From positions 2,356,001 to 2,420,000 of the forward strand of contig NZ_AP022590.1 in the NCBI RefSeq assembly GCF_010731775.1: 64,000 nt of DNA, given 5' to 3'. The DNA comes from Mycobacterium mantenii. GTDB lineage: Bacteria; Actinomycetota; Actinomycetes; Mycobacteriales; Mycobacteriaceae. The notes under the pieces were generated by a model. That model saw only the letters and a list, made by a program, of their open reading frames with translations. It was not told the DNA's origin and did not search any database. This document shows positions 52,840 through 61,321 of the stretch, one piece after another (position 1 is the first letter of the stretch; every line of letters starts with the position of its first letter). The translations under genes and the position numbers were made by a program.

Positions 52840-54354
52840 CTACATGCGGGCCGCCAGGCGGCGGTCCAGTTCTTCATGCATGTTGGCAATCGCAATCTCG
52901 TATTTGTTCGACAACCGAAGATGTTCAAATCCCATGGTGCGCAAGCCACGCTGCTGGGCCTCGATGTTGGAGAAGTCCTGGCGGGGAATGAGCCCCCACT
53001 GCTCGGTGTCTTCCTTGTCGAACACGCCGAGCAGCTCGGCTCGCTCGGGCTCGTGACCGGCCGGAAAGCTGGTCAACGACCACACATCGAACTGGCACCA
53101 CTCGGGGTCATCGTTGTAGGGCCTGCTGCGATAGCACAGGCAATTGCCATACATCGGCAGCATGAGGTAGTTCGGGAATATAAAGATGTCTCCACCCCAA
53201 AGTGCCATTTTCTCCGAGAGCGGCGCCATCGAAATCCCCGCGCCCGCGGCGTAGTCGTACAGGGCGGCGATAGCAGCCGTGCTGAAGTCGGCGCCGTCGT
53301 TCCCGATCGTGTTGCGCAGGCCCTCGAAAACGCGTACGTCGTTGTCCAGCACCATGGCGTCCATACCATCGGCGAGCAGCTGAGCGTATTCGATGAACTG
53401 ATCGCCGTCTTGGACTTGCTGGCCGTATTCGTTGCCTTGAAAACGGGAGTGACCGTTCTTGAAGGCCGTGTAATCAATGGCCCCGGCCGCGAACTCGCCC
53501 GCTTCTTCGCCTCCACCCATCAGAAGCTGGGGATGAGTTTGCGGGACATGGTAGCCCTCGAAGAAGGCTTCTTGGGCTATTTTCCAGTTGGCGTTGAGGA
53601 TGACCTTCTTCCACCACTTCACCCGCATGTTGCCGACGCCGACGCCGTCGAGCAACTCAGTGACCGGCGAGAGGGCCTGCATCAACGGTGGGGCGTCCAA
53701 GTCCATGTTGATCCAGACGTGACCGGCCCAGGTCTGCACCAGGCACTCGCGAAGACGCAGATCATCGGAATTCAGACACCGCGGATCGAACGCCGATTCC
53801 TTGAATACAAACGAGTTTGACCCGTCCAGGTTCCAGCGCCACCCATGAAACGGGCACACCAGCTGACCGGCCGGCAGCCGTCCGCATCCCTTGGCCAGCT
53901 CGGTAGCCCGATGCCGGCACGCATTATGAAACGCCTTGATCGAGCCATCGGTCTGGCGCACCAACAAGATCGACCTACCGGTGATCTCGTACTCCACGAA
54001 ATCACCGGGATTGGGAAATTCCTCCTCGCGCGCCGCCATCTGCCACACATGGGGCCACAGGTGTTCCTTCTCGAGGTCGAAGAACTCCCTGTAGTGGTAG
54101 CGCTCCTTGGGGACATAGATCGGTTCCTGCATCGCGTACGGAACCTTGGCGCGGACCTCAGCGGAATTAGCTCCCAAGACCGCCTCGTCAGCCGAACTCA
54201 CTGGCGAGCGCCACTGTTCGAATCGAGGACTGTCACGACTACTGCCCCTCCTGCCGTCAGATCGGATGACGACTTTGCCGCCACAGTCGGCTAGCCGGCA
54301 AAAGCCTTCCGGCGCGGGCCAGCGCCGAGTGGGCCGCGCTGGTCCCGTTGACAT
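52840..54354 (-). CDS. Rieske non-heme iron oxygenase, alpha subunit (paired with KstD-like enzyme, copy 1)
   Basis: This frame of up to 504 residues has Rieske ligands CRHRATE and CPFHGWRW with an 18-residue interval, unlike the 23 of the Region 1 copies. The catalytic iron site is in QEAFFEGYHVPQTHP. It is closely similar to the protein at 61322. The N-terminus is uncertain: the ATG at 54354 gives a ~70-residue extension absent from the paralogue, while a GTG at 54201 would match its length but has no clear ribosome-binding site. It lies 94 bp before the ATA of the KstD-like gene and is divergent from the P450 at 54456. Confidence 0.88.
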   Translation of the reverse strand: MSTGPARPTRRWPAPEGFCRLADCGGKVVIRSDGRRGSSRDSPRFEQWRSPVSSADEAVLGANSAEVRAKVPYAMQEPIYVPKERYHYREFFDLEKEHLWPHVWQMAAREEEFPNPGDFVEYEITGRSILLVRQTDGSIKAFHNACRHRATELAKGCGRLPAGQLVCPFHGWRWNLDGSNSFVFKESAFDPRCLNSDDLRLRECLVQTWAGHVWINMDLDAPPLMQALSPVTELLDGVGVGNMRVKWWKKVILNANWKIAQEAFFEGYHVPQTHPQLLMGGGEEAGEFAAGAIDYTAFKNGHSRFQGNEYGQQVQDGDQFIEYAQLLADGMDAMVLDNDVRVFEGLRNTIGNDGADFSTAAIAALYDYAAGAGISMAPLSEKMALWGGDIFIFPNYLMLPMYGNCLCYRSRPYNDDPEWCQFDVWSLTSFPAGHEPERAELLGVFDKEDTEQWGLIPRQDFSNIEAQQRGLRTMGFEHLRLSNKYEIAIANMHEELDRRLAARM

Positions 54355-54455
54355 CTTCCCTGCGGTGTGGCTCTAATACAAGTGTAATGGCCATGAAAGT
54401 TCGCGATACGGTGTGACCGTATCGGCGCCTGATCGCTACCGAGGAGGCAGTTGCC

Positions 54456-55634
54456 GTGTCGACATTTCGGCTGGCCGATGTGCCGATGGCAAGGGATCGG
54501 ACGTCTGGGTTTCGCTACGTCAGTTCAGCCGGCGCAGTGGTGCGGGCGGTCGATGACGGCGCCTGGCTTTTGACCAGTGAGGAGGCGGTGCGGTTCGCCC
54601 AACGCCACCCGGAGATCTTTGCCTCGGCAGGGGCAACGTCGGCCGGTTCGACCATTCCGATGCCGCTGGTGCCGGTGGCGAGCGACCGGCCCGACCATAC
54701 CCGGTATCGCAAGATCCTCGACCCGATGTTCTCCCCGCGGGTCATCAATGCCATGGAAGATGACCTGCGGGCGCAGATTAGAGACTTGGTCGCCGCGTTT
54801 GCCGACAAGGGCGAGTGTGACGTCGTCGCCGATGTGGCCCGGTTGTACCCGGCACAGGTGTTTTTGACTTTCTTCGGATTGCCGTTGACCGATCGCGACC
54901 GGCTCATCGACTGGGTCGAGACCATTTTGGACAACTCCACCGGGGTGGGCACCGCTGCGGGCAACCCGGCGGTCGCCCAAGCCGCCACGGCGTTGTTGAC
55001 CTACATCCATGGCTACATCGAAAAAAAGCGGCAAGAACCTAGCGACGATGTGCTGGGCCGCATTCTGGCTCTGCAGGGCGACGAGGCCTGGTCGACCGAA
55101 GAGCTGCTCGGTTTTGTTTTCGTGTTCACCCTGGCCGGACTCGACACCGTGGCCGCAGCGATCGGATTCACCATGCGTCACCTGGCGCTGCATCCTGATT
55201 TGCGCCGCCGGGTCATCGCCGATCCCGGGCTGGTGGGCCCCGTCGTCGAAGAGATGCTGCGGCTGGAGCCCCCGGCCCCGGGGGTCACCCGGGTCACCAC
55301 CGAAGACGTCGAAGTGTGCGGGGTGAAGATCCCCGCCGGCGAATCGGTGGTGCTGTATTTGGGCACAGCCAACCGTGACCCCGGCCGCTACACCGATCCC
55401 GACACCTTCGACCTGGACCACTCCGAGGTGGGGCACATGACCTTCGGCGGGGGCATCCACCGCTGTCTGGGCTCGCATCTGGCCCGCCGCGAGCTACGCC
55501 TGGTCGTCGAGGAATTCCACAAACAAATCCCCGACTACGACATAGCCCCGGGCTTCGAACCCGAAGTCAAATGGCCATCGGGCACCATCCGGCTTGCCTC
55601 GCTGCCACTCACATTCCCTTCAGGCAGTCCATGA
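54456..55634 (+). CDS. Cytochrome P450
   Basis: The 392-residue P450 has I-helix LAGLDTVAAA, ExxR in EEMLRLEPP and heme loop FGGGIHRCLGSHLARREL. The GTG start at 54456 follows GAGGAGG by 8 bases. It is directly followed, with overlapping stop/start (ATGA), by a small ferredoxin that is its likely electron donor. Confidence 0.93.
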   Translation: MSTFRLADVPMARDRTSGFRYVSSAGAVVRAVDDGAWLLTSEEAVRFAQRHPEIFASAGATSAGSTIPMPLVPVASDRPDHTRYRKILDPMFSPRVINAMEDDLRAQIRDLVAAFADKGECDVVADVARLYPAQVFLTFFGLPLTDRDRLIDWVETILDNSTGVGTAAGNPAVAQAATALLTYIHGYIEKKRQEPSDDVLGRILALQGDEAWSTEELLGFVFVFTLAGLDTVAAAIGFTMRHLALHPDLRRRVIADPGLVGPVVEEMLRLEPPAPGVTRVTTEDVEVCGVKIPAGESVVLYLGTANRDPGRYTDPDTFDLDHSEVGHMTFGGGIHRCLGSHLARRELRLVVEEFHKQIPDYDIAPGFEPEVKWPSGTIRLASLPLTFPSGSP

Positions 55635-55831
55635 TGCGTCTGCACATCGACGAGGGCCTGTGCACCGGAAACGGCCGCTGCTATGCGCTATTCCCCGAAT
55701 TGTTCATCGACGACGACAGCGGCTACGGCCAAACGACCGGTGACGGCACCGTCGCAGCAAACCACAAAGACGACGCACACCGAGCCCCCTTGTGTTGCCC
55801 CGAAAAAGCCATCACCATCGAGGACCCCTAG
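55631..55831 (+). CDS. P450-type [3Fe-4S]/[4Fe-4S] ferredoxin
   Basis: The 66-residue protein has CTGNGRC near the N-terminus and CCPEKAI near the C-terminus, the Cys arrangement of small mycobacterial ferredoxins whose second Cys position is replaced, as is common in P450 partners. The ATG at 55631 overlaps the P450 stop. It probably supplies electrons to that P450. Confidence 0.9.
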   Translation: MMRLHIDEGLCTGNGRCYALFPELFIDDDSGYGQTTGDGTVAANHKDDAHRAPLCCPEKAITIEDP

Positions 55832-55845
55832 ACGCGCCAGCGCTG

Positions 55846-56073
55846 ATGCCGATGAAACTCATGATCGATCAGGAAAAGTGCGTTTCCGTCGCGTCAGTAC
55901 GTGCTGAAACGACCTGGAAAGGAGCCGAAATCCTAGACGAACGTGACCAGGACGGCATCGCCGTCCCTGCTCGCCCGGGCATCCATCCGCCAGCAGGGAA
56001 GTCACCGGTCGTCATGCGGCCGCGACCTGGCCCGCGCTGACGATCTTCTCCGAGGAATTACAACCACGACATG
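55846..56073 (+). pseudogene. Decayed ferredoxin gene before a P450
   Basis: The frame from the ATG at 55846 begins MPMKLMIDQEKCVS and has LDERDQDGIAV, the pattern of small P450 ferredoxins, but the second Cys-containing stretch is missing. After about 56000 the match shifts to another frame, which reads RHAAATWPALTIFSEE up to a TGA at ~56073. There the expected CPALTI has become WPALTI (TGC to TGG). A frameshift plus lost cluster Cys residues imply it cannot bind an Fe-S cluster. It directly precedes the P450 at 56071, whose partner it probably once was. Confidence 0.65.
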
Positions 56074-57309
56074 TCTGACATGCTGACCGGCGCCGGCGCC
56101 GTCTCCGATATCCCCGAATACCCGATGGCAAGAGATCCACGTTGCCCGTTGGCTCCACCGCCAGAAGTCCTCGAACACGTTGCGAGTAAGCCGGTTTCAC
56201 GCGTTCGCATTTGGGATGGCAGCACCCCTTGGCTGATCACGGGTTACCGGGAAGCACGGGCACTGTTTTCGGATGCCCGGGCAAGCGTCGATGACCGGCT
56301 TCCAGGGTTTCCGCACTGGAACGAGGGTTTTGCGGCGACCGTGCACACGCGGCCACGGTCGGTATTCACCTCGGATGCCGAGGAGCACACGCGATTTCGC
56401 CGGATGCTGTCAAAGCCGTTCACCTATAAGCGCGTTGAGAGTCTTCGACCGGCTATTCAGACGATCACCGATGAGTGCATCGACGCGATGCTCTCGGGTC
56501 CCCGACCGGCCGACATCGTCGCAACGCTCGCGCTGCCGATCCCCTCGCTGGTGATCAGCCGGCTTCTGGGGGTGCCGTATGGAGAGGCCGAGTTCTTTCA
56601 GGAACAGGCCACTGTCAAGCTAGCCCGCTTTGCCACTGCCGAGGAGAACGCCGAGCGATCGTTGGTGTTGGCCGCCTATATGGCCACTCTCGTGGAGGCG
56701 AAGATGTCCGAACCCGCCGAGGATGCGGTGTCCGACCTCGCAGAGCGGGTCACGGCCGGCGAGCTCACCGTCAAGGAGGCCGCTCAGCTCGCCAGCGGAC
56801 TACTAGTTGCCGGGCACGAGACCACCGCGAACATGATCGGGCTTGGGGTGCTTGCGTTGCTGGAGCACCCTGACCAGTTGGCCGTAATACGCGACGCCGC
56901 AGATCCAGGCGTCGTGGCGAACGCGGTGGAGGAGTTGCTTCGTTACCTGTCCATCGTCCAAACCGGTCAGCGGCGTGTTGCCGTGCAGGACATCGAGATC
57001 GCCGGAGAGGTGATCCGCGCCGGCGAGGGCATCATCATCGACCTCGCACCGGCCAACTGGGACGCCGCGACATTCGACGAGCCGGATCGTCTTCACCTGC
57101 ACCGTGCCGAGGCCGCGCAGAACATGGCTTTCGGCTACGGCAGGCATCAGTGCGTCGGTCAGCAGCTCGCCCGCGCCGAGCTCCAGATCGTGTTTCCGGC
57201 CTTGTTCCGCCGCATTCCGACGCTGCGCCTTGCCACCCCGATCGAGGATGTTCCGTTCAAACACGACCGGCTGGCCTACGGCGTCTACGAACTGCCCGTA
57301 ACTTGGTGA
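56071..57309 (+). CDS. Cytochrome P450 (CYP105-like)
   Basis: The 412-residue P450 has I-helix LVAGHETTANM, ExxR in EELLRYLSI and heme loop FGYGRHQCVGQQLARAEL. This resembles actinobacterial CYP105-type enzymes. A GAGGAATT lies 13 bp before the ATG. Its apparent cognate ferredoxin directly upstream is decayed, so it must borrow another, such as the one at 55631. Confidence 0.92.
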   Translation: MSDMLTGAGAVSDIPEYPMARDPRCPLAPPPEVLEHVASKPVSRVRIWDGSTPWLITGYREARALFSDARASVDDRLPGFPHWNEGFAATVHTRPRSVFTSDAEEHTRFRRMLSKPFTYKRVESLRPAIQTITDECIDAMLSGPRPADIVATLALPIPSLVISRLLGVPYGEAEFFQEQATVKLARFATAEENAERSLVLAAYMATLVEAKMSEPAEDAVSDLAERVTAGELTVKEAAQLASGLLVAGHETTANMIGLGVLALLEHPDQLAVIRDAADPGVVANAVEELLRYLSIVQTGQRRVAVQDIEIAGEVIRAGEGIIIDLAPANWDAATFDEPDRLHLHRAEAAQNMAFGYGRHQCVGQQLARAELQIVFPALFRRIPTLRLATPIEDVPFKHDRLAYGVYELPVTW

Positions 57310-57623
57310 ACGCCGCTTTCACACAATTTCGAATGCAGTATTGACGATATCGCCACAACCACGCACCACGACGCTCTACCCCAGAGGCGTTGGCGCACCG
57401 AAGCGGGAACTTCCTCGTCCTCTGTCGTGACGACTCCCAGTCGATAGTCCGCACGAAGCAGTCTTGATGTTGATGGCGGTCGCGATGGTCGTATTCGTCT
57501 ATTGCTCTTGATATTCCACTTTGTTCAGCGGGCGAAGCCACTATCGAAGGATGAAATGCTCTAGTAGTCAGCGATTTTGCTGTAACCCCTCGCAAAAGTC
57601 CTTCCGGCCGTTAGTATTTCCTG
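57310..57623 (+). other. Gap without gene before SDR
   Basis: About 314 bases with no convincing frame on either strand. No palindrome of the Region 1 type is present. It should contain the promoter of the SDR gene at 57624. Confidence 0.4.
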
Positions 57624-58361
57624 ATGGGCAGAGTCGATGACAAGGTGGCACTGATCAGCGGCGGGGCGCGCGGCATGGGTGCCGCGCATGCCCGACGGCT
57701 TCTTCGTGAAGGAGCCAGCGTCGTGCTCGGCGACGTCCTCGACAACGAGGGCCAAACCCTTGCAGCGCAGCTCGGCGACGCCGCGCACTACGTCTCCCTC
57801 GACGTCACCAATCCTGATCACTGGCACCGTGCCGTGACCGCCACAGTCGAGCGATTCGGCAAGCTCGACATTCTTGTGAACAACGCCGGAATCGTCAACA
57901 CAAGCCCGCTGCGGGAATACGCGCTCGCCGACTGGCAACGAATCATCGACATCAACCTCACCGGCACATTCCTCGGCATGCAGGCCGCGATCGATCCCAT
58001 GATCGACGCCGGCGGCGGGTCCATCATCAACATCTCCTCGATCGAGGGCATGGTTGCCAGCCCTCTCGTGCACGGCTACGTCGCATCGAAATTCGCCGTG
58101 CGTGGCATCACAAAGTCGGCAGCGGTTGAGCTGGCCCCGCACAGAATCCGGGTGAACTCGATCCATCCCGGACTGGTGCACACCCCGATGAGCCAAAACA
58201 CCCCCGATGGCCTCTTCCCCATCCCATTGGGTCGCATCGCCGATCCCGAGGAGCTCTCAGCGTTCGTGGCGTTCCTCGCCAGCGACGAATCGTCCTATGC
58301 CACCGGCACCGAATTCGTCGTGGACGGCGGCTTGACGAGCCAGATCCCCAGCCGGTCCTAA
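57624..58361 (+). CDS. SDR, FabG3 / 3-alpha(20-beta)-hydroxysteroid dehydrogenase-like
   Basis: The 245-residue SDR has SGGARGMGAAH, NNAG, INISSIEGM with HGYVASKFAVRG, and IHPGLVHTPM. Those stretches closely match M. tuberculosis FabG3 (Rv2002), a 20-beta-hydroxysteroid dehydrogenase. A role in interconverting a hydroxyl and keto group on a steroid-like or terpenoid molecule is inferred. It is a single gene, with the MarR gene convergent downstream. Confidence 0.88.
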   Translation: MGRVDDKVALISGGARGMGAAHARRLLREGASVVLGDVLDNEGQTLAAQLGDAAHYVSLDVTNPDHWHRAVTATVERFGKLDILVNNAGIVNTSPLREYALADWQRIIDINLTGTFLGMQAAIDPMIDAGGGSIINISSIEGMVASPLVHGYVASKFAVRGITKSAAVELAPHRIRVNSIHPGLVHTPMSQNTPDGLFPIPLGRIADPEELSAFVAFLASDESSYATGTEFVVDGGLTSQIPSRS

Positions 58362-58507
58362 CGCGTCCGAAGAACTGGTCTATCGAAAGTGAAAGTCGAC
58401 TTATAGCGATGGCTGGGACGGCCACCAGCTGCAGCAAGACCTGTGGCATGGTGGTCGAAGCCGAGAATGGCAACCGAGGTAGCGGCGGCCGCACCGTAGG
58501 GACGCTG

Positions 58508-58957
58508 TCACCTGTCCACGTAACGCTGCAGCAGGCTGCTCAGTTGATGGCACTCCTCCACCGTGAGCGCACCCTCGAGTTCCTGCTCGACCCCCCACAT
58601 CTTCGGCATGGCGTCTTTTAAAACACGCCGGCCGTCTTCGGTGATGAACGACCGCACAATTCGTCCGGACGCCGGATCCGACTTGCGGTCTATGAGGCCC
58701 TTGTTCTCGAGGGTCGCGAGGATCAGCTGTGCGGCCTGCGGCGTCGTGAACATGCGCCGGCCGATCTCCACGCCGGTGATACCGGGATTGTCACAGATAC
58801 GGCGCAGCACACCGGCTTGCGCTGCGGTCAGCCCCAGCTGGCGCAACGCTTCGTCGAAGGAACGCCGCGTGTAATAGAACGCTTGGTTGATCAGTTGCGC
58901 GAGTTCGGACTGGACCGGAGCGGTGTTCGAGCCGGCCGGCTTCCGATTTTTGGACAT
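58508..58957 (-). CDS. MarR family transcriptional regulator
   Basis: The 149-residue protein has the winged-helix pattern of MarR: LTAAQAGVLRRICDNPGITG, then GRRMFTTPQAAQLILATLE, and the wing with IDRKSDPASGRIVR. It is divergent from the E1 operon at 59079 and probably represses it and itself, de-repressed by a small aromatic or acidic ligand. The ATG at 58957 follows AAGGTGG. It is the only recognisable transcription factor in the window. Confidence 0.9.
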   Translation of the reverse strand: MSKNRKPAGSNTAPVQSELAQLINQAFYYTRRSFDEALRQLGLTAAQAGVLRRICDNPGITGVEIGRRMFTTPQAAQLILATLENKGLIDRKSDPASGRIVRSFITEDGRRVLKDAMPKMWGVEQELEGALTVEECHQLSSLLQRYVDR

Positions 58958-59078
58958 GTGACCACCTTATTGAGCCAGGGGCACGTCAATGCTACGAAGG
59001 CTCCGTCAAACCATCAAGTCCTTGACAATCCCGCACAGCTGCAACAGGCTGTATTCCGACCGCTACAGAAGAGGGGCC

Positions 59079-60047
59079 ATGTCAACGAAACGGCAGCTGT
59101 ACGAGTCGATGGCGCTCATGCAGGCGGCCGATGATCGGCTGAGTAAGGGCATCAGATCCGGCGAATTCATGTGCGTCTATTGGCCTTCCCGCGGCCAAGA
59201 GGCGATCGCCGCCGCCGTCGGCGCCTGCCTGCGAACCGACGACCAGCTCGTCACGACCTATCGCGGGCTGCACGACCTGATCGGCAAGGGTGTCCCGTTG
59301 GTGGAGATCTACGGCGAGATGATGGGACGCGTGGTCGGGGCCGCCGGAGGCAAGGGCGGCACCATGCACATCGCCAAGCCGGAGTGCGGCGTCATGCTCT
59401 CGACGGGCATCGTCGGCGCGGGCCCGCCGGTCGCCGTGGGTCTGGCTATGGCCGCCCAGCGCAAGGGCCTCGACCGCGTGACCGTCGTCAGCTTCGGCGA
59501 CGGCGCGGTCAACACGGGTTCGTGGCACGAGGCCGCCAACATGGCGGCGTTGTGGAACCTGCCGGTGATCTTCCTGTGCCAGAACAATCAGTACGGCGAG
59601 ATGATGCCGGTCGAGCACAGCATGAAGATCGAGCAGATCGCGCAACGCGCCAGCGGCTACGGCATGCCCGGCGTGCGGGTGGACGGCAACGACCCCGTCG
59701 CCGTGCTGACTGCCCTCGACGACGCGGTGCACCGCGCACGGCGCGGTGAGGGGCCGACGCTGCTCGAGTGTGTCACCTTCCGCTTCCGCGGCCATTACTT
59801 CGGCGACCCGCAGGCATACATCCCGGCCGAGCAGCTGGCGGCCGCTCAGGCGGCCGATCCCCTGCCCACTTTTCGCAAGCGGCTGCTCGACGAAAATGTC
59901 TGTACGGAAGCCGAACTCGCGAAGATCGAAGCCGACGCCGAGGCTGCGGTCGAGGACGCGCTGAAGACCGTCCTCGCCGCCGCGCCGCCGGCAGTCGACG
60001 TTCTCGACCGCGACGTGTACGCCGACGCCGCCAACTGCCCCGCCTGA
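59079..60047 (+). CDS. 2-oxoacid/acetoin dehydrogenase E1, alpha subunit
   Basis: The 322-residue protein has the thiamine diphosphate motif GDGAVNTGSWHEA to QNNQYGEM and the E1-alpha pattern GKGGTMHIAKPE. The ATG at 59079 follows GAGGGG; the frame opens upstream without homology. It resembles AcoA-type E1-alpha. A TTGACA at 59022 may be part of the promoter. It is followed by the beta subunit gene and a lipoyl protein. Confidence 0.92.
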   Translation: MSTKRQLYESMALMQAADDRLSKGIRSGEFMCVYWPSRGQEAIAAAVGACLRTDDQLVTTYRGLHDLIGKGVPLVEIYGEMMGRVVGAAGGKGGTMHIAKPECGVMLSTGIVGAGPPVAVGLAMAAQRKGLDRVTVVSFGDGAVNTGSWHEAANMAALWNLPVIFLCQNNQYGEMMPVEHSMKIEQIAQRASGYGMPGVRVDGNDPVAVLTALDDAVHRARRGEGPTLLECVTFRFRGHYFGDPQAYIPAEQLAAAQAADPLPTFRKRLLDENVCTEAELAKIEADAEAAVEDALKTVLAAAPPAVDVLDRDVYADAANCPA

Positions 60048-60061
60048 CACAAAGGTTGACC

Positions 60062-61066
60062 ATGGACGAGCAAGACATGAACATGCGGGAGGCCAGCAAC
60101 CTCGCGCTCGACCAAGCGCTCGCCGCGGACCCACGGGTGTTCCTGCTCGGCGAGGACATCGCCGACCCGGGTGCCAGCGGACCGACCAAGGGCCTGTCCA
60201 CCAAGTACGGCGCCGACCGCGTGCTCGACACCCCGATCTCGGAGGCCGCGATCATCGGCGCTGCCGTGGGTGCGGCGATGGAGGGTTTTCGTCCGGTCGC
60301 CGAGATCATGATCATGGACTTCATCGGCATCGCCGCCGACCAACTGATCAACCACGCGGCCAAGCTGCGCTTCATGACCGCCGGCCGCACCTCGGCACCA
60401 ATCACGGTGCGCACGCAAGTCTACGGCGGAATCGGTACGGGTGCCACGCATTCGCAGTCATTGGAGGCCTGGTTCATGCATATCCCGGGCCTGAAGGTCA
60501 TCGTCCCCTCGACACCCCGAGATGCGAAAGGTCTTCTCGCGTCGGCGATTTTCGACGACGACCCGTGCCTGGTGCTGGAGACCATCCGGCTGCAGGCGCA
60601 GCGCGGACCGGTTCCCGTCGACCCGGACTTCCGCATCCCGCTCGGCCAGGCCGACATCAAGCGCGCCGGAACCGACGTCACACTCATCGCCTACGGGCGC
60701 GGGATAGTCGAGTCCCTCAGCGCTGCTGAGCTTCTCGCGAAGGACGGGGTGAGCGCCGAGGTACTCGACCTCCGGACGCTGGTGCCGCTCGACGTGCCGA
60801 CAATGCTGGAGTCGGTCGGCCGCACGCGTCGAGCCGTGGTCGTGCACGACGCCGTACGCTTCGCCGGACCTGGAGCTGAGATCGCCGCGACGCTGCAGGA
60901 AGAGTTGTGGTCGACGCTCGCCGCTCCCGTTGCGCGCGTCGGCGCACGCTTCGTGCCAAATCCCGCGGCTCCTGTCCTCGAAGCCGAAATCTATCCCAAC
61001 GCCGCACGGATCGCGGCGGCCGTACACAAAACCCTCGAACCGATCGGAGCCCCGACCCGTGCCTGA
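60062..61066 (+). CDS. 2-oxoacid/acetoin dehydrogenase E1, beta subunit
   Basis: The 334-residue transketolase-like protein has GEDIADPGASGPTKGLS, DTPISEAAIIGAAVG and GATHSQSLEAWF typical of E1-beta. The ATG at 60062 follows AAAGGTTGACC, 14 bp after the alpha stop. With the alpha subunit it forms the decarboxylating component. Confidence 0.93.
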   Translation: MDEQDMNMREASNLALDQALAADPRVFLLGEDIADPGASGPTKGLSTKYGADRVLDTPISEAAIIGAAVGAAMEGFRPVAEIMIMDFIGIAADQLINHAAKLRFMTAGRTSAPITVRTQVYGGIGTGATHSQSLEAWFMHIPGLKVIVPSTPRDAKGLLASAIFDDDPCLVLETIRLQAQRGPVPVDPDFRIPLGQADIKRAGTDVTLIAYGRGIVESLSAAELLAKDGVSAEVLDLRTLVPLDVPTMLESVGRTRRAVVVHDAVRFAGPGAEIAATLQEELWSTLAAPVARVGARFVPNPAAPVLEAEIYPNAARIAAAVHKTLEPIGAPTRA

Positions 61067-61301
61067 TTTCGCCATCCGTATCCCACGTGTCGGTGTCGCC
61101 GTCGCGGAGGCGACATTGATCGAGAAGCACATCGAGGACGGCCAGCAGGTGTCCGAGGGCGATCCGCTGTTCACCATCGGAACTGACAAGGTCGAGACCG
61201 AGGTGCCCGCCGGCGCGTCCGGCACGGTGTTCTGGTCAGGCGAGGTGGACGAGACCTACGACATCGCGGCCGAGATCGGTGTCATCCGGGCATCCGAATG
61301 A
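61059..61301 (+). CDS. Stand-alone lipoyl-domain protein
   Basis: The 80-residue protein consists only of a biotinyl/lipoyl attachment domain, with the modified Lys expected in GTDKVETEV near residue 45. It has no E2 acyltransferase core or subunit-binding domain. The GTG at 61059 overlaps the E1-beta stop by 8 bp. It could serve as a mobile lipoyl carrier for this E1 pair. No E3 or full E2 is in the window. Confidence 0.85.
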   Translation: MPDFAIRIPRVGVAVAEATLIEKHIEDGQQVSEGDPLFTIGTDKVETEVPAGASGTVFWSGEVDETYDIAAEIGVIRASE

Positions 61302-61321
61302 CGAATAGCAGGGAAAGCGTC

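Noticed and set aside
58508..58957. MarR protein as regulator of the nine-site palindrome
   Set aside because: It is 24 kb from the nearest site, and I see no copy of the palindrome at its own promoter, where self-regulation would be expected.
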